DNA of 64,000 nucleotides from Xanthomonas floridensis (GCF_001642575.1 NZ_LXNG01000034.1:186001-250000), one strand, 5' to 3'. Positions 18,997 through 29,812 are shown, counted from the stretch's first letter. A program made the numbers and translations. The notes: generated by a model not told the origin, from the sequence alone.

Positions 18997-19941
18997 TCAG
19001 CCCAGCGCCGCTTCCAGCTCCGGCAGCAAGGCAAACAAATCCCCCACCAACCCAATATCGGCAATCTCGAAGATCGGCGACTCCGGATCCTTGTTGATCG
19101 CCACGATCGTACCGGCGTCCTTGATGCCGGTAAGGTGCTGGATCGCGCCGCTGATGCCGATTGCCACGTAGAGCTCGGGCGCGATGATCTTGCCTGTCTG
19201 TCCGACTTGCAGCTCGTTGGGCACGTAGCCAGCATCGACCGCCGCACGCGAGGCGCCAACGGCGGCGCCGAGTTTGTCGGCCAGGCTATAGATGTGCTGG
19301 AAGTTCTCTGCCGAGCCGACACCGCGGCCGCCGGAGACCACACGCTTGGCGCTCTGCAGGTCTGGGCGGTCGGAGCTGCCGGCCGCCAGGCCGATGAAGC
19401 GGCTATGCGTCGGCAGGGTGGCATCGACCGTAACGGGCTCGACCGCCGCACTGCTGCCCTTGGCCGCTTCCGGCCACGAGGCGCTGCGCACGGTAGCAAC
19501 CACGATCTGCTCGGCCGGGGCCTTGACGGTGATGATGGCGTTGCCCGCATAGATCGGACGCTTGAAGGTATGCGCGTCCTCGACTGCCATCAGGTCGGAG
19601 ATCTGGTTGACGCCCAGCAATGCGGCCACGACTGGCATCAGATCCTTGCCGAAGGTGGTGGAGGGGCCGAACACATGGGTATAACCCTGGCCGGCCAGCT
19701 GGGCGATCTGCGGCCCCAGCACCTGGGCGATGGCATGTTCGTTGGCGGCGTTGGCCACGGTCAGCACGCGGGCGACGCCGGCTAGCTGTGCGGCCTGCGC
19801 TGCAACGGCGGCCGGGTCGGCTGCCAGTACGACCACATCGATGGACTCAGCAGAGATCGCCTGCGCGGCGCTCAGGGTTTTGGCGGTGGCCGCATTGAGC
19901 TGGCCGTTGAGATGTTCGGCAACAACGAGAACCTTGGCCAT
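18997..19941 (-). CDS. etfA: Electron transfer flavoprotein alpha subunit
   Basis: The 314-residue protein has the normal length of EtfA. Its C-terminal FAD-binding domain carries VVSGGRGVGSAENF, GYVPNELQVGQTGK, and YVAIGISGAIQH, with a final INKDPESPIFEIADIGLVGD. EtfA with EtfB takes electrons from acyl-CoA and other flavin dehydrogenases and passes them to ETF-ubiquinone oxidoreductase, encoded at 30,474-32,123. The start ATG at 19941 abuts the end of etfB (one-base overlap). In xanthomonads etfA marks the conserved right border of the variable LPS locus; composition turns GC-rich from here on. The gene is on the same strand as the sugar operon downstream, but that operon has its own promoter. 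Confidence 0.96.
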   Translation of the reverse strand: MAKVLVVAEHLNGQLNAATAKTLSAAQAISAESIDVVVLAADPAAVAAQAAQLAGVARVLTVANAANEHAIAQVLGPQIAQLAGQGYTHVFGPSTTFGKDLMPVVAALLGVNQISDLMAVEDAHTFKRPIYAGNAIITVKAPAEQIVVATVRSASWPEAAKGSSAAVEPVTVDATLPTHSRFIGLAAGSSDRPDLQSAKRVVSGGRGVGSAENFQHIYSLADKLGAAVGASRAAVDAGYVPNELQVGQTGKIIAPELYVAIGISGAIQHLTGIKDAGTIVAINKDPESPIFEIADIGLVGDLFALLPELEAALG

Positions 19942-20687
19942 TACAACAACCCCTTCTGCTTGAGTGCGGCCACCAGTTCGGCGGCGTCCTTGACCATGAC
20001 ACCACGGCTGCGCTTGGATGGCGCGGCGTAGTGGGTGGTGGTCAGGCTGTCATGCGCGTCGACGCCCAGGTCGGCAAAGGCCAGCGTTTCCAGCGGCTTG
20101 CTCTTGGCCTTCATGATGTCCGGCAGTTTGATGAAGCGTGGCTCGTTCAGGCGCAGATCGGTGGTGATCACTGCCGGCAGGTCCACTTCCAGCGTCTCCA
20201 GGCCGGCATCGACCTCGCGCGTGACCGTGGCCTTGCCATCGGCAATGACGAGCTTGCCGGCGAAGGTGGCCTGCGGGCGGCCCCACAAGGTGGCCAGCAT
20301 CTGGCCGGTCTGGTTGGCGTCATCGTCGATGGCCTGCTTGCCCAGGATGACCAGATCAGGCTGCTCCTTCTCGACCAGTTTCAGCAGCGCGCGCGCGGCG
20401 GTCAGCGGCTGGATGGCCGCATCGGTGACCACGTGGATGGCGCGATTGGCACCCATCGCCAGGCCGTTGCGCAGGTGCGCAGCCGCATCGGCCGGCGCGA
20501 GCGTGGCGACCACCACCTCGGTGGCGATGCCGGCATCGCGCAGGCGCAATGCCTCTTCCAGGGCGATTTCGTCGAACGGGTTGGGCGAAAGCTTGACGCC
20601 CTCGGTGACCACGCCGGAGCCATCCGGCTTGACCTGAATGCGGACGTTGTAGTCCACCACGCGCTTGTAGGCGACGAGGATTTTCAT
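19941..20687 (-). CDS. etfB: Electron transfer flavoprotein beta subunit
   Basis: The 248-residue protein begins MKILVAYKRVVDYNVRI, the standard EtfB N-terminus. It contains NPFDEIALEEALRL and the LGKQAIDDDANQTGQMLA segment that binds AMP and contacts EtfA, and it ends with a short helical tail. The heterodimer works in the cytoplasm as electron carrier for beta-oxidation and related dehydrogenases. The ATG at 20687 follows a plausible AGGAT box. It is transcribed away from rmlB; the 220-base spacer 20,688-20,907 must carry both promoters. etfB and etfA form a two-gene operon. Confidence 0.96.
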   Translation of the reverse strand: MKILVAYKRVVDYNVRIQVKPDGSGVVTEGVKLSPNPFDEIALEEALRLRDAGIATEVVVATLAPADAAAHLRNGLAMGANRAIHVVTDAAIQPLTAARALLKLVEKEQPDLVILGKQAIDDDANQTGQMLATLWGRPQATFAGKLVIADGKATVTREVDAGLETLEVDLPAVITTDLRLNEPRFIKLPDIMKAKSKPLETLAFADLGVDAHDSLTTTHYAAPSKRSRGVMVKDAAELVAALKQKGLL

Positions 20688-20907
20688 CGTGTACGAGATC
20701 CTTCAGCTATTGCGGGAAGGCCCGGCCGCGGCGGCAGGCTCGGGAGTGGGGCCATTCTAACCGGGGAGCATCCACCATGCGATGGCGTATGGATGTTGCG
20801 CTGCGGGATTGGGCCCACGAGAGACGACTTCGGCTGGTGTTGCGTGCAACGTATATCCTGTCGGGCTTGGAATTGAGTGCGGCGTACGCGCGATCAGGAG
20901 ATGGGCA

Positions 20908-21963
20908 GTGGCAACTTGGTTAGTGACCGGCGGAGCGGGCTTCATTGGCGGCAATTTTGTTTTGGAGGCGGTTGCGCATGGCGTGCGCGTCATCAACCTG
21001 GATGCGCTCACTTACGCAGGGAACCTGAAAACCCTGGCGTCGTTGGAGGACAATCCGAACCATGTCTTCGTCCAAGGCGATATCGGCGACGGAGCACTGG
21101 TGGCGCGTCTGCTGGCAGAGCACCAGCCTGACGCAGTTCTGAACTTTGCCGCCGAGAGCCACGTGGACCGCTCGATCGATGGCCCAGGTGCGTTCATCCA
21201 GACCAATGTCGTCGGCACCCTGGCCCTGCTCGAATCCGTGCGGGATTACTGGAAGGCGTTGCCGCAAGGCTCCAGGGAGGCGTTCCGCTTTCTACACGTA
21301 TCCACCGACGAGGTATACGGCACCCTGGGAGAAACCGGCAAGTTCACCGAAACGACGCCTTACGCCCCGAATTCACCTTATTCCGCATCCAAGGCCGCAT
21401 CAGACCATCTGGTGCGCGCGTTTCATCATACCTACGGCCTGCCGGTGCTGACGACCAATTGCTCGAACAACTACGGCCCCTACCACTTCCCTGAGAAGTT
21501 GATCCCGTTGGTCATCGCAAAAGCTTTGGCAGGGGAGCCCCTGCCGGTGTACGGGGATGGAAAGCAGGTGCGCGACTGGCTGTTTGTCAGTGACCACTGC
21601 GACGCCATTCGTACCGTGCTTGCAAAGGGACGTGTGGGAGAAACCTACAACGTCGGCGGTAATGCCGAACGGCAAAACATCGAAGTGGTCCGTGCGATCT
21701 GCGCGCTTCTGGATCAGCAGCGTCCGCGTCCCGATGGTCAACAGCGCGCCAGCCAGATCACCCACGTGACCGACCGTCCGGGTCATGATCGCCGCTATGC
21801 CATCGATGCCAGCAAACTCCGCAACGAGCTGGGGTGGCAACCGGCTTACACCTTCGAGCAGGGCATTGCCCTGACCGTGCAGTGGTATCTGGATAACCAG
21901 GCCTGGGTGCAAGGGGTATTGGACGGCAGCTATCGGTTGGAGCGAATCGGGGTCGCGGCGTAA
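20908..21963 (+). CDS. rmlB: dTDP-glucose 4,6-dehydratase
   Basis: RmlB oxidises, dehydrates and re-reduces dTDP-glucose to dTDP-4-keto-6-deoxyglucose using bound NAD. The protein shows [12 protein letters not shown] at the N-terminus, ESHVDRSI, the STDEVYG catalytic strand, the YxxxK pair in [11 protein letters not shown], and the [14 protein letters not shown] signature. The start is taken as GTG 20908, which gives 351 residues beginning at the conserved Rossmann strand and has AGGAG seven bases upstream. An in-frame start at 20782 would add 42 residues without counterpart in the family. It is first in rmlBACD. Its product can serve both RmlC here and WecE at 15,011-16,147. Confidence 0.96.
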   Translation: MATWLVTGGAGFIGGNFVLEAVAHGVRVINLDALTYAGNLKTLASLEDNPNHVFVQGDIGDGALVARLLAEHQPDAVLNFAAESHVDRSIDGPGAFIQTNVVGTLALLESVRDYWKALPQGSREAFRFLHVSTDEVYGTLGETGKFTETTPYAPNSPYSASKAASDHLVRAFHHTYGLPVLTTNCSNNYGPYHFPEKLIPLVIAKALAGEPLPVYGDGKQVRDWLFVSDHCDAIRTVLAKGRVGETYNVGGNAERQNIEVVRAICALLDQQRPRPDGQQRASQITHVTDRPGHDRRYAIDASKLRNELGWQPAYTFEQGIALTVQWYLDNQAWVQGVLDGSYRLERIGVAA

Positions 21964-22014
21964 CGCGGTCATCGTCATAGCCCGCGGACACGGCGGGCGC
22001 CAAAGGATATATCC

Positions 22015-22902
22015 ATGACACAACGCAAAGGCATCATTCTGGCTGGCGGATCGGGGACACGCCTGTATCCGATTACCAAAGGCGTCAGCAAGCAGCTGCT
22101 GCCAGTCTATGACAAGCCGATGATCTATTACCCGCTTAGCGTGCTGATGCTGGCGGGCATCCGTGAAGTGCTGATCATCAATACGCCGCACGAACAGTCA
22201 TTGTTTCAGGCGTTGCTCGGCGACGGTGAACAGTGGGGGATGCATATCCGCTACGCAGTGCAGCCCAGTCCTGATGGGCTGGCTCAGGCCTACTTGATCG
22301 GGCGCGACTTCATCGATGGCAAGCCCAGCTGCCTGGTGTTGGGAGACAACATCTTCCACGGGCATGGCCTGACGGACACGCTGCGACGTGCCGATGCCCG
22401 TCAACAAGGAGCTACCGTATTCGGCTACTGGGTCAATGATCCGGAGCGCTATGGAGTGGCCGAGTTCGATGCTCAGGGCAAGGTGATCGATATCGAGGAA
22501 AAGCCCCTGCAGCCACGCTCGAACTATGCGGTCACCGGGCTTTATTTTTATGATGCCAGGGCTTGCGACTACGCTGCGCAGTTGAAGCCTTCCAGCCGGG
22601 GAGAACTGGAAATCACCGATCTTAATCGGCGCTATCTGGAAGCAGGAGATCTGCACCTGGAGCCGCTGGGACGTGGGTACGCCTGGCTGGATACGGGAAC
22701 GCATCAGTCCCTGCACGAGGCATCCAACTTCATCGAGACGATCCAGATGCGGCAAGGGCTGCAGGTGTGTTGCCCGGAAGAGATCGCCTTCGCTAAAGGA
22801 TGGATCGATGCTTCCCAACTGGAGCAACTGGCCGCCCCCTTGCGCAAGAATGCTTATGGTCAATACCTGCATTCTCTCGCACAACGTGGAGTGGTTCCTT
22901 GA
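22015..22902 (+). CDS. rmlA: Glucose-1-phosphate thymidylyltransferase
   Basis: RmlA makes dTDP-glucose from dTTP and glucose 1-phosphate. The 295-residue protein has the nucleotide-binding loop [20 protein letters not shown], then [20 protein letters not shown] and the FVEK-equivalent [11 protein letters not shown]. Its tail includes [10 protein letters not shown] and [12 protein letters not shown], all typical of the short RmlA form. It lies 51 bases after rmlB with AAAGGA upstream. The stop overlaps the TTG start of rmlC (TTGA). Glucose 1-phosphate would come from XanA in this window. The enzyme family is often inhibited allosterically by dTDP-L-rhamnose, but nothing in the sequence tests that. 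Confidence 0.96.
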   Translation: MTQRKGIILAGGSGTRLYPITKGVSKQLLPVYDKPMIYYPLSVLMLAGIREVLIINTPHEQSLFQALLGDGEQWGMHIRYAVQPSPDGLAQAYLIGRDFIDGKPSCLVLGDNIFHGHGLTDTLRRADARQQGATVFGYWVNDPERYGVAEFDAQGKVIDIEEKPLQPRSNYAVTGLYFYDARACDYAAQLKPSSRGELEITDLNRRYLEAGDLHLEPLGRGYAWLDTGTHQSLHEASNFIETIQMRQGLQVCCPEEIAFAKGWIDASQLEQLAAPLRKNAYGQYLHSLAQRGVVP

Positions 22903-23456
22903 AAGTCATCGAGACGTCCTTGCCCGGTTGCTTCGTCATTGAGCCAAGAGTCTTGGGCGACGAGCGGGGTCAATTCTTCGAAGCCTGGAATGCGGAACGC
23001 TTCGACCAGCACGGTTTTCCCGCGCGGTTCCTGCAGAGCAATATCTCCACTTCGACCAAGGGCGTGCTGCGCGGCCTGCACTATCAATGGCCGCGTCCAC
23101 AGGGGAAGCTGGTCAGTGTGCTGGAGGGCGAGGTCTACGATGTGGCGGTGGATATCCGGCGCGGATCACCGTACTTCGGTCAGTGGACTGCCGCTATCCT
23201 GAGCGCAGAGAACAATCGGCAGTTCTGGATTCCGGAAGGCTTTGCGCATGGGTTTGCGGTCCTGTCCGAACGTGCGGTCTTCAGTTACCTGTGCACCGAT
23301 ATCTACGTGCATGACGCCGACGCAAGTGTTCGCTGGAACGACGCCACCATCGGCGTCGATTGGCCGATCAGCTCGCCGATCCTGTCTGGCAAGGATCGGG
23401 CTGCGCCCCTGCTGGAAGACATCGACGACGCGCGTCTGCCTGTCTATCAACCATGA
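22899..23456 (+). CDS. rmlC: dTDP-4-dehydrorhamnose 3,5-epimerase
   Basis: RmlC epimerises C3 and C5 of dTDP-4-keto-6-deoxyglucose. The 185-residue cupin protein has [28 protein letters not shown] with the catalytic histidine, [15 protein letters not shown], and the late [14 protein letters not shown] where the family has the catalytic tyrosine region. The start is read as TTG at 22899, overlapping the rmlA stop, because it gives the conserved [10 protein letters not shown]-terminus; a longer in-frame start at 22800 would lie inside rmlA. The stop overlaps rmlD (ATGA). The TTG start may lower translation relative to its neighbours. Confidence 0.95.
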   Translation: MKVIETSLPGCFVIEPRVLGDERGQFFEAWNAERFDQHGFPARFLQSNISTSTKGVLRGLHYQWPRPQGKLVSVLEGEVYDVAVDIRRGSPYFGQWTAAILSAENNRQFWIPEGFAHGFAVLSERAVFSYLCTDIYVHDADASVRWNDATIGVDWPISSPILSGKDRAAPLLEDIDDARLPVYQP

Positions 23457-24352
23457 AGTTATTGGTGATCGGTGCCAACGGACAGGTCGGCACCGAGCTG
23501 CTGCGTGCCTTCGCACCGGAAGGTGAGGTGCTGGCAACCACGCGCTCCGGGCAGTTGGCTGACGGGCGTGCCTGCGAGCGGCTCGATCTGGACGTGCCGA
23601 TGTTGCTCAAACGCACGCTGGACCGCCTGCAGCCCACGATCGTCGTCAACGCAGCCGCTTACACCGCCGTCGATCGTGCCGAGCAGGAGCGCGATGCGGC
23701 TTTTCGTGCCAATGCAGAGGCACCCGCTGTCATTGCGCAATGGTGCGCGCGCGCCGGTGTGCCCCTGGTCCATTATTCGACCGACTATGTCTTCGATGGG
23801 CAGGGCACGCGCCCCTATCGGCCCGACGACGCCACCGCGCCGCTCGGCGTGTACGGGCAGAGCAAACTGGCCGGCGAACAGGCGGTGCAGGCGGCCGGCG
23901 GCCGCCATCTGATCTTCCGCACTGCCTGGGTCTACGCGGCGCATGGACACAATTTCCTGCGCACGATGTTGCGCGTGGGAGCCGAGCACGAGGTGCTGCG
24001 CGTGGTCGCCGACCAGATCGGCACGCCGACGCCGGCCGCGTTGATCGCCGACATCACGGCGCACGCGCTACGCCAGCCCGGTGAACCCTCCGGCCTGTGG
24101 CATCTGACCGCTGCGGGCCAGACCTCCTGGCACGGTTTCGCCGAAGCCATCTTTGCCCAGGCGCGCGCGCGCAGCCTGCTCACCCGCGTGCCGCACGTGG
24201 AAGCGATCAGTACTGCCGACTATCCAACGCCGGCGACGCGGCCTGCCTATTCGCGGCTGGATACCCACAGCCTGCAGGAGACCTTCGGTGTGCACCTGCC
24301 CGCCTGGCAGGACGGACTGAGCCGCGAGCTGGACACGCTCGCCCGCGATTGA
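23453..24352 (+). CDS. rmlD: dTDP-4-dehydrorhamnose reductase
   Basis: RmlD reduces the RmlC product to dTDP-L-rhamnose with NAD(P)H. The 299-residue protein shows VIGANGQVGTELLRAF at the N-terminus, the NAAAYTAVDRAE block, the STDYVFDGQG strand and the YxxxK pair in YGQSKLAGEQ. Its start ATG 23453 overlaps the rmlC stop by four bases; an earlier in-frame start at 23360 lies within rmlC and adds unrelated residues. It is the last gene of rmlBACD, followed by 341 bases before ugd. L-rhamnose made here is available for the LPS core or O-chain. Confidence 0.95.
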   Translation: MKLLVIGANGQVGTELLRAFAPEGEVLATTRSGQLADGRACERLDLDVPMLLKRTLDRLQPTIVVNAAAYTAVDRAEQERDAAFRANAEAPAVIAQWCARAGVPLVHYSTDYVFDGQGTRPYRPDDATAPLGVYGQSKLAGEQAVQAAGGRHLIFRTAWVYAAHGHNFLRTMLRVGAEHEVLRVVADQIGTPTPAALIADITAHALRQPGEPSGLWHLTAAGQTSWHGFAEAIFAQARARSLLTRVPHVEAISTADYPTPATRPAYSRLDTHSLQETFGVHLPAWQDGLSRELDTLARD

Positions 24353-24693
24353 GCCTCTAAGTGGCGTGATGGGCAGGTATGGCTTCAGCACTGACTCATA
24401 GCTTGCGCCTCGCTTCGGCTACCATCTGGGACTGGTTCGCGCCGGGCCGACGAACTGCTTCGTGCAGGTCGCGGCTGGCGCGGATGTGCCGCTGAAGCGG
24501 GTGCAACGCGCGATGCACGGTCTGGAAGCGTGCGTGCGTGCGCTGCATCGCATCGGTCGGCACCGTGCAGGTTCTTGCGTGTCCCCCAGCGGGCGCGCCG
24601 GCCCAAGGCGGGCGCGGCCGCACCGTCATCACGCCATGGCCTGCGTGCAGTGCGCTGCATCCTCCCCCATCCAAAAAATCGCAAGGAATTCCA
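24353..24693 (+). other. Intergenic region between rmlD and ugd
   Basis: These 341 bases contain no reading frame I can support. The last 20 bases hold the ugd ribosome-binding site (AAGGA). No clear terminator for rmlBACD and no obvious -35/-10 pair are visible, although ugd must have a promoter here or be read through from rmlD. Confidence 0.5.
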
Positions 24694-25860
24694 ATGAAGA
24701 TCGCTGTCGCGGGTACCGGCTATGTCGGTCTGTCCAATGGCGTGTTGCTCGCCAAGCACCATGAGGTCGTGGCGCTGGACATCGTCGAGGCCAAGGTCAA
24801 GCTGATCAACGAAGGCCGCTCGCCGATCGTCGACAAGGAACTCGAGGCCGCGTTGGCCGAGGGTGGTCTGAACTTCAAGGCCACGCTGGACGCCACCGAG
24901 GCGTTTGCCGGCGCCGAGTTCGTGATCATCGCCACGCCCACCGACTACGATCCGGACACCAATTACTTCAACACCAGCTCGATCGAGGTGGTGATCGCCA
25001 AGGTGCTGGAGATCAATACCCAGGCGACGATGGTGATCAAGTCGACCATCCCGGTCGGCTACGTTGCCAAGCTGCGTGCGCAGTTCGGCACCGACAACAT
25101 CATCTTCTCGCCCGAATTCCTGCGCGAAGGCCGGGCGCTGTACGACAACCTGTACCCGTCCCGGATCATCGTCGGCGAGCGCTCGGCGCGCGCGGAGACC
25201 TTCGCGCGACTGCTGCAGGAGGGTGCGCTCAAGCCCGACGTGCCGGTGTTGTTCACCGAGCCTACCGAGGCCGAGGCGATCAAGCTGTTCGCCAACACCT
25301 ATCTGGCGATGCGGGTGTCCTACTTCAACGAACTGGACACCTACGCGCTCACCCACGGGCTGGACAGCCGTCAGATCATCGAAGGCATCTGCCTGGATCC
25401 GCGCATCGGCAGCCACTACAACAATCCGTCCTTCGGTTACGGCGGTTACTGCCTGCCCAAGGACACCAAGCAGTTACTGGCCAACTACCAAAGCGTTCCG
25501 CAGACCATCATCCGGGCAATCGTCGATTCCAACACCACCCGCAAGGACTTCATTGCCGCCGACGTGCTGCGGCGCAATCCCAAGGTGGTTGGGATCTATC
25601 GCCTGATCATGAAAGCTGGCTCGGACAACTTCCGTTCGTCCAGCATCCAGGGCGTGATGAAGCGCCTCAAGGCCAAGGGCGTTGACATCATCGTGTACGA
25701 ACCGACGCTGAGCGAGCCGGAGTTCTTCCGCTCGCGCGTGGTCAACGACCTGGACACCTTCAAGCGCGAGGCCGACGTCATCATCAGCAACCGCATGGCC
25801 GATGCGCTGCAGGACGTGCAGGACAAGGTCTACACGCGCGATCTGTTCGGCGACAACTGA
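24694..25860 (+). CDS. ugd: UDP-glucose 6-dehydrogenase
   Basis: Ugd oxidises UDP-glucose twice to UDP-glucuronate with NAD. The 388-residue protein is of the short E. coli type: [15 protein letters not shown] at the N-terminus, [33 protein letters not shown] and the catalytic cysteine in YGGYCLPKD. The start ATG 24694 has AAGGA upstream and fits the family; an in-frame start at 24538 would add 52 low-complexity residues. UDP-glucuronate is needed for xanthan and may also feed core lipopolysaccharide. The gene ends 287 bases before the end of xanB, which is transcribed towards it. Confidence 0.93.
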   Translation: MKIAVAGTGYVGLSNGVLLAKHHEVVALDIVEAKVKLINEGRSPIVDKELEAALAEGGLNFKATLDATEAFAGAEFVIIATPTDYDPDTNYFNTSSIEVVIAKVLEINTQATMVIKSTIPVGYVAKLRAQFGTDNIIFSPEFLREGRALYDNLYPSRIIVGERSARAETFARLLQEGALKPDVPVLFTEPTEAEAIKLFANTYLAMRVSYFNELDTYALTHGLDSRQIIEGICLDPRIGSHYNNPSFGYGGYCLPKDTKQLLANYQSVPQTIIRAIVDSNTTRKDFIAADVLRRNPKVVGIYRLIMKAGSDNFRSSSIQGVMKRLKAKGVDIIVYEPTLSEPEFFRSRVVNDLDTFKREADVIISNRMADALQDVQDKVYTRDLFGDN

Positions 25861-26096
25861 GTCCGGCCTGCGTCAGGTTCTGGCGGTTGGCAACGCCACT
25901 CGTCCAGGTCTTTCATGAGGTTCACGCGATGCGGCGCTGTGTGTCGCATCGCAGGCGGCTCCGCTTGGCTTTCCGAACGGTATCCGGTTGCGTGCGATGC
26001 AGCTGCGTCGCACGCACAGGGGGCGACGCAGCCTGCGACCTTTGATCTGTGCACGCGTAGCGTGTTGCAATCAAAAGTACGTGGCGGATAACGCAA

Positions 26097-26119
26097 GACG
26101 GCGGCCATGGGCCGCCGTC
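26097..26119. terminator. Hairpin between ugd and xanB
   Basis: A perfect ten-base-pair stem GACGGCGGCC/GGCCGCCGTC with loop ATG lies in the spacer between two convergent genes. No long T-run follows on either strand, so it is a weak or bidirectional terminator candidate. It is 28 bases from the xanB stop, which makes it likelier to serve xanB. Confidence 0.5.
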
Positions 26120-26147
26120 GATCTTGCCATCTACGTTGGGCGCGTGA

Positions 26148-27551
26148 TCAGGCCCGGCCGTAGGTGTCCTCGAAGCGCACGATGTCGTCCTCGCCCAGAT
26201 AGCTGCCGGACTGCACTTCGATCAGTTCCAGCGGCAGCTTGCCCGGATTGCGCAGGCGGTGGGTCACGCCGAGCGGGATGTAGGTACTCTGGTTCTCGGT
26301 CAGCAGCAGCACTTCTTCGCCACGCGTCACTTCGGCAGTGCCACTGACCACGATCCAGTGTTCCGCGCGGTGATGGTGCATCTGCAGGCTCAGCACGGCA
26401 CCGGGCTTGACGGTGATGCGCTTGACCTGGTGACGCTGACCCATGTCGATCGAGTCGTACGCGCCCCACGGGCGATACACCTTGCGATGCCAGGTGGCCT
26501 CGGAGCGACCGTCGGACTTGATCCGGCCAACCACCTCCTTTACCTCCTGGATGCGATCGCGGTGGCCGACCAGCACGGCATCCGGCGTCTCGACCACCAC
26601 CACGTCTTCCAGGCCGACCATGGCGATCAGGCGCGAGCCGTAGGCATAGGTGTTGCGGCAATCCAGCTGGATCACGTCGCCATGATGCGCGTTACCCTGT
26701 GCGTCCTGTTCGGAGACATCCAGCAGCGACGACCACGATCCGACATCGTTCCAGCCGGCATCCAGCGGCACGACGACCGCATCGGCAGTCTTTTCCATCA
26801 CTGCGTAGTCGATCGAATCCGACGGGCTGGCCGCGAACGCGTCCTTGTCCAGGCGGGTGAAGTCGGCATCGCGCTTGCCGTTCTGCCACGCGGTCTGGCA
26901 GGCGTCGGCGATGGCGGGATGGAACTTGCGCAGCTCCTCCAGGTAGCGGGAGGCGCGGAACAGGAACATGCCGCTGTTCCAGTAGTACTCGCCGCTGCTG
27001 AGGTAGCCCTGCGCGGTCGCCAGGTCCGGCTTTTCGACAAAGCGTTCAACCGCGCTGACGCCAGCGCCCGCGCCAGCCTTGATGTAGCCATAGCCGGTTT
27101 CGGGTGCGGTCGGCTTGATGCCAAAGGTGACCAACTTGCCCTGTGCCGCTGCTTCAGCAGCAACTTTCACTCCAGCCTGGAATGCAGCCTCGTCACCGAT
27201 CACATGGTCCGAGGGCAGCACCAGCAACAGCGGGTCGGCGCCATCGCGCGTGGCTTCCAGCGCGGCAACCGCAATGGCGGGCGCGGTATTGCGGCCCTTG
27301 GGCTCCAGCAGGATGGCAGAGGGCTTGACGCCCAACTGCTGCAGCTGCTCGGCGGCCATGAAGCGATGCTCCTCGTTGGCCACGACGATGGGTGCGTGCC
27401 CTGCGACGGGTGCCGCACGCAGCCAGGTGGCCTGCAGCATGCTCTTGTCGCCGACCAGCGGCAGGAACTGCTTGGGGTAGGACTCGCGCGACAGCGGCCA
27501 CAGGCGCGTGCCGGAGCCGCCGGACAAAATAATCGGAAGGACGTCGCTCAT
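26148..27551 (-). CDS. xanB: Bifunctional mannose-1-phosphate guanylyltransferase / mannose-6-phosphate isomerase
   Basis: XanB makes GDP-mannose and interconverts fructose 6-phosphate and mannose 6-phosphate. The 467-residue protein has an N-terminal nucleotidyltransferase domain ([38 protein letters not shown]). A C-terminal cupin-type isomerase domain begins near residue 345 ([32 protein letters not shown]) and closes with [17 protein letters not shown]. The ATG at 27551 begins the conserved N-terminus; an upstream in-frame start at 27653 overlaps xanA and is not used. It follows xanA by 46 bases, forming xanA-xanB. GDP-mannose is needed for xanthan and, through Gmd/Rmd, for GDP-D-rhamnose in the O-antigen. 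Confidence 0.95.
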   Translation of the reverse strand: MSDVLPIILSGGSGTRLWPLSRESYPKQFLPLVGDKSMLQATWLRAAPVAGHAPIVVANEEHRFMAAEQLQQLGVKPSAILLEPKGRNTAPAIAVAALEATRDGADPLLLVLPSDHVIGDEAAFQAGVKVAAEAAAQGKLVTFGIKPTAPETGYGYIKAGAGAGVSAVERFVEKPDLATAQGYLSSGEYYWNSGMFLFRASRYLEELRKFHPAIADACQTAWQNGKRDADFTRLDKDAFAASPSDSIDYAVMEKTADAVVVPLDAGWNDVGSWSSLLDVSEQDAQGNAHHGDVIQLDCRNTYAYGSRLIAMVGLEDVVVVETPDAVLVGHRDRIQEVKEVVGRIKSDGRSEATWHRKVYRPWGAYDSIDMGQRHQVKRITVKPGAVLSLQMHHHRAEHWIVVSGTAEVTRGEEVLLLTENQSTYIPLGVTHRLRNPGKLPLELIEVQSGSYLGEDDIVRFEDTYGRA

Positions 27552-27597
27552 GAGCGGGGGAAACTCCAGTGCGTCAAAGGTGGGGGAGAATGGTAGA

Positions 27598-28944
27598 TCA
27601 GTCGCGCAGCAAGTCGGAAATCTCTTGCGTGCGGCTTTCCAGCAATGCGGCATCGCCGCGCGTTTCCACGTTCAGACGCAGCAGCGGCTCGGTGTTGGAG
27701 CTGCGCAGGTTTAAACGCCATTGACCGAAATCGGCACTGATGCCGTCGGTGTAGTCCAGCTCCGGCGACAGGTCGGCGTAATGCTCCATCACGCGGGCAA
27801 CGGAGGCCTTGGCATCGGCCACCTTGAAGTTGATCTCCCCGCTGCAGGGGAACTTCTGCATGCGCGCCTCGACCAGGTCGGCGAGCGAGCGGCCGGACTG
27901 CGACACCAGTTCGGCGATCAGCAACCACGGGATCATGCCGGAGTCGGCGTAGGCGAACTCGCGGAAATAGTGGTGCGCGCTCATCTCGCCGCCGTAAACG
28001 GCGTTTTCGCTGCGCATTTTTTCCTTGATGAAGGCGTGGCCGCTCTTGCACAGCACCGGAATGCCGCCGGCTTCTTCGACCTGCTCGACCGTGTTCCAGG
28101 TCAGGCGCGGGTCGTGCACGACCTTGCCGCCCGGCTGCTTGGCCAGGATCGCCTGCGCCAGCAGGCCGACCAGGTAATAGCCCTCGATGAAGCGGCCGGT
28201 GTGGTCGAAGAAGAAGCAGCGATCGAAGTCGCCATCCCAGGCAATGCCGAAATCCGCACCGTGGTCCTTGACCGCCTTGGCGGTGGCATCGCGGTTTTCC
28301 GGCAGCAGCGGATTGGGGATGCCGTTGGGGAAATTGCCATCGGGCTCGTGGAACACGCGCACGAACTCGAACGGAAGGTGCGGGGCCAACAGGTCCACGA
28401 TCAGGCCGGCGCCACCGTTGCCGGCGTTGACCACCAACTTGAGCGGCTTGAGCGTGCTGCGGTCCACATAGCTGAGCAGGTGCTCCAGATACGCGGTCTT
28501 GTCGGTACGGCTCTGCTCGCTGGCGGTCGGTTCGCCGGGCGCGGCGGTATCGGACGCGACCGTGTCGCGGATCGCAAACAGGCCGGTGTCCGAACTGATC
28601 GGACGCGCCTGCTCGCGCACCAGCTTCATGCCGTTGTAGTCCATGGGGTTATGGCTGGCGGTCACCATCACGCCACCGGCGGCCTTGAGGTGATCGGTCT
28701 GGAAATACACCTCTTCGGTGCCGCACAGGCCGATATCGATGACATCCCGGCCGCTGGCACGCAGGCCGGCCGACAGCGCTTCCTGCAACGCCGGGCTCGC
28801 CAGGCGCACGTCGTGGCCCAGGACCACAGGCCCCTGATCCAGCTGCGCCGCCAGCGCCACGCCGATACGGCGGGCCAAGTCCTCGTTCAGTTCATCCGGC
28901 ACACGGCCGCGAATATCGTAGGCCTTGAAGGCGGGTAGCGTCAT
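27598..28944 (-). CDS. xanA: Phosphoglucomutase / phosphomannomutase
   Basis: XanA interconverts the 6- and 1-phosphates of glucose and mannose. The 448-residue protein has the four-domain alpha-D-phosphohexomutase pattern: the phosphoserine loop [11 protein letters not shown], the metal-binding loop DGDFDRCFF, the sugar-binding [10 protein letters not shown], and the C-terminal phosphate loop [11 protein letters not shown]. The length equals that usual for the dual-specificity enzyme. The ATG at 28944 begins the family N-terminus ([11 protein letters not shown]); an in-frame start nine codons upstream is less likely. It stands first in the xanA-xanB operon and supplies both the GDP-mannose and the dTDP/UDP-glucose branches. 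It diverges from the CoA-transferase genes across 136 bases. Confidence 0.95.
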   Translation of the reverse strand: MTLPAFKAYDIRGRVPDELNEDLARRIGVALAAQLDQGPVVLGHDVRLASPALQEALSAGLRASGRDVIDIGLCGTEEVYFQTDHLKAAGGVMVTASHNPMDYNGMKLVREQARPISSDTGLFAIRDTVASDTAAPGEPTASEQSRTDKTAYLEHLLSYVDRSTLKPLKLVVNAGNGGAGLIVDLLAPHLPFEFVRVFHEPDGNFPNGIPNPLLPENRDATAKAVKDHGADFGIAWDGDFDRCFFFDHTGRFIEGYYLVGLLAQAILAKQPGGKVVHDPRLTWNTVEQVEEAGGIPVLCKSGHAFIKEKMRSENAVYGGEMSAHHYFREFAYADSGMIPWLLIAELVSQSGRSLADLVEARMQKFPCSGEINFKVADAKASVARVMEHYADLSPELDYTDGISADFGQWRLNLRSSNTEPLLRLNVETRGDAALLESRTQEISDLLRD

Positions 28945-29080
28945 GGGCAAATCTCTGGTGTGGGGGGACACCCGAGTTTAGCGGGTGCGCCGTGTCTTGG
29001 GTGTGGCGGAATTGCGACCGGGGACAGGGAACAGTCAGCGGATAGAATGGCCGCTTCACATCAGCGAGGTGAGGGCGGTG

Positions 29081-29812
29081 ATGCGCGACGATGGACGTGG
29101 TGCGGCAGGCGGCAAACGCCATGCCGATGCCAAGGCGGCGCTGGATGGGGTCGTGGCCGATGGCCAGACCCTGGCAGTGGGCGGCTTTGGATTGTGCGGA
29201 ATTCCCGAGGCGCTGATTGCGGCCGTGCGCGATAGCGGGGTAAGCGGGTTGACGGTGATTTCCAACAATGCCGGCGTGGATGGATTCGGGCTGGGGCAGT
29301 TATTGGCCACCCGCCAGATCCGCAAGATGATTTCGTCCTACGTGGGCGAAAACAGGGAGTTCGAGCGCCAATATCTGGCGGGCGAGCTCGAGCTGGAATT
29401 CAATCCGCAGGGCACCCTGGCCGAGCGCCTGCGTGCGGGCGGTGCGGGAATTCCCGCGTTCTACACCGCTACCGGCTACGGCACCATCGTGGCCGAGGGC
29501 AAGGAAACCCGGCAATTCGACGGCAAGCACTATGTGCTGGAAACGGCGCTGCATGCCGATGTCGCGCTGGTCAAGGCGTGGCGCGCCGATACCGCCGGCA
29601 ACCTGGTGTTCCGCAAGACCGCACGCAACTTCAACCCGGCCTGCGCGATGGCCGGGCGCATCTGCATTGCCGAGGTCGAGGAGATCGTCGAGCTGGGCGC
29701 GATCGATCCGGATCAGGTGCACCTGCCGGGCATCTATGTCGATCGCCTTGTACTCAACGCCGCGCCTGAAAAACGCATCGAACAGCGCACCGTGCGCAAG
29801 GGAGACAGCTGA
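29081..29812 (+). CDS. scoA: 3-oxoacid CoA-transferase subunit A
   Basis: The 243-residue protein is the alpha subunit of a class I CoA-transferase: [21 protein letters not shown] holds the CoA-binding glycine loop, followed by [14 protein letters not shown], the [20 protein letters not shown] block and [14 protein letters not shown]. Such enzymes move CoA from succinyl-CoA to acetoacetate or a related 3-oxoacid. The start at 29081 is chosen over an in-frame start at 28985, because the extra 32 residues look non-coding; GTG 29078 is also possible. In Xanthomonas annotations these two genes are sometimes called lpsI and lpsJ because of their location, but nothing in the proteins points to LPS. 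The stop overlaps the next ATG (TGATG). Confidence 0.9.
   Translation: MRDDGRGAAGGKRHADAKAALDGVVADGQTLAVGGFGLCGIPEALIAAVRDSGVSGLTVISNNAGVDGFGLGQLLATRQIRKMISSYVGENREFERQYLAGELELEFNPQGTLAERLRAGGAGIPAFYTATGYGTIVAEGKETRQFDGKHYVLETALHADVALVKAWRADTAGNLVFRKTARNFNPACAMAGRICIAEVEEIVELGAIDPDQVHLPGIYVDRLVLNAAPEKRIEQRTVRKGDS

Noticed and set aside
26259-28938. Long frames of over 400 codons antisense to xanB and xanA
   Set aside because: They are mirror images of GC-rich coding sequence; the xanB and xanA proteins have full catalytic motifs on the other strand. The same applies to frames opposite proS (40,076-41,536) and slt (47,342-49,276).
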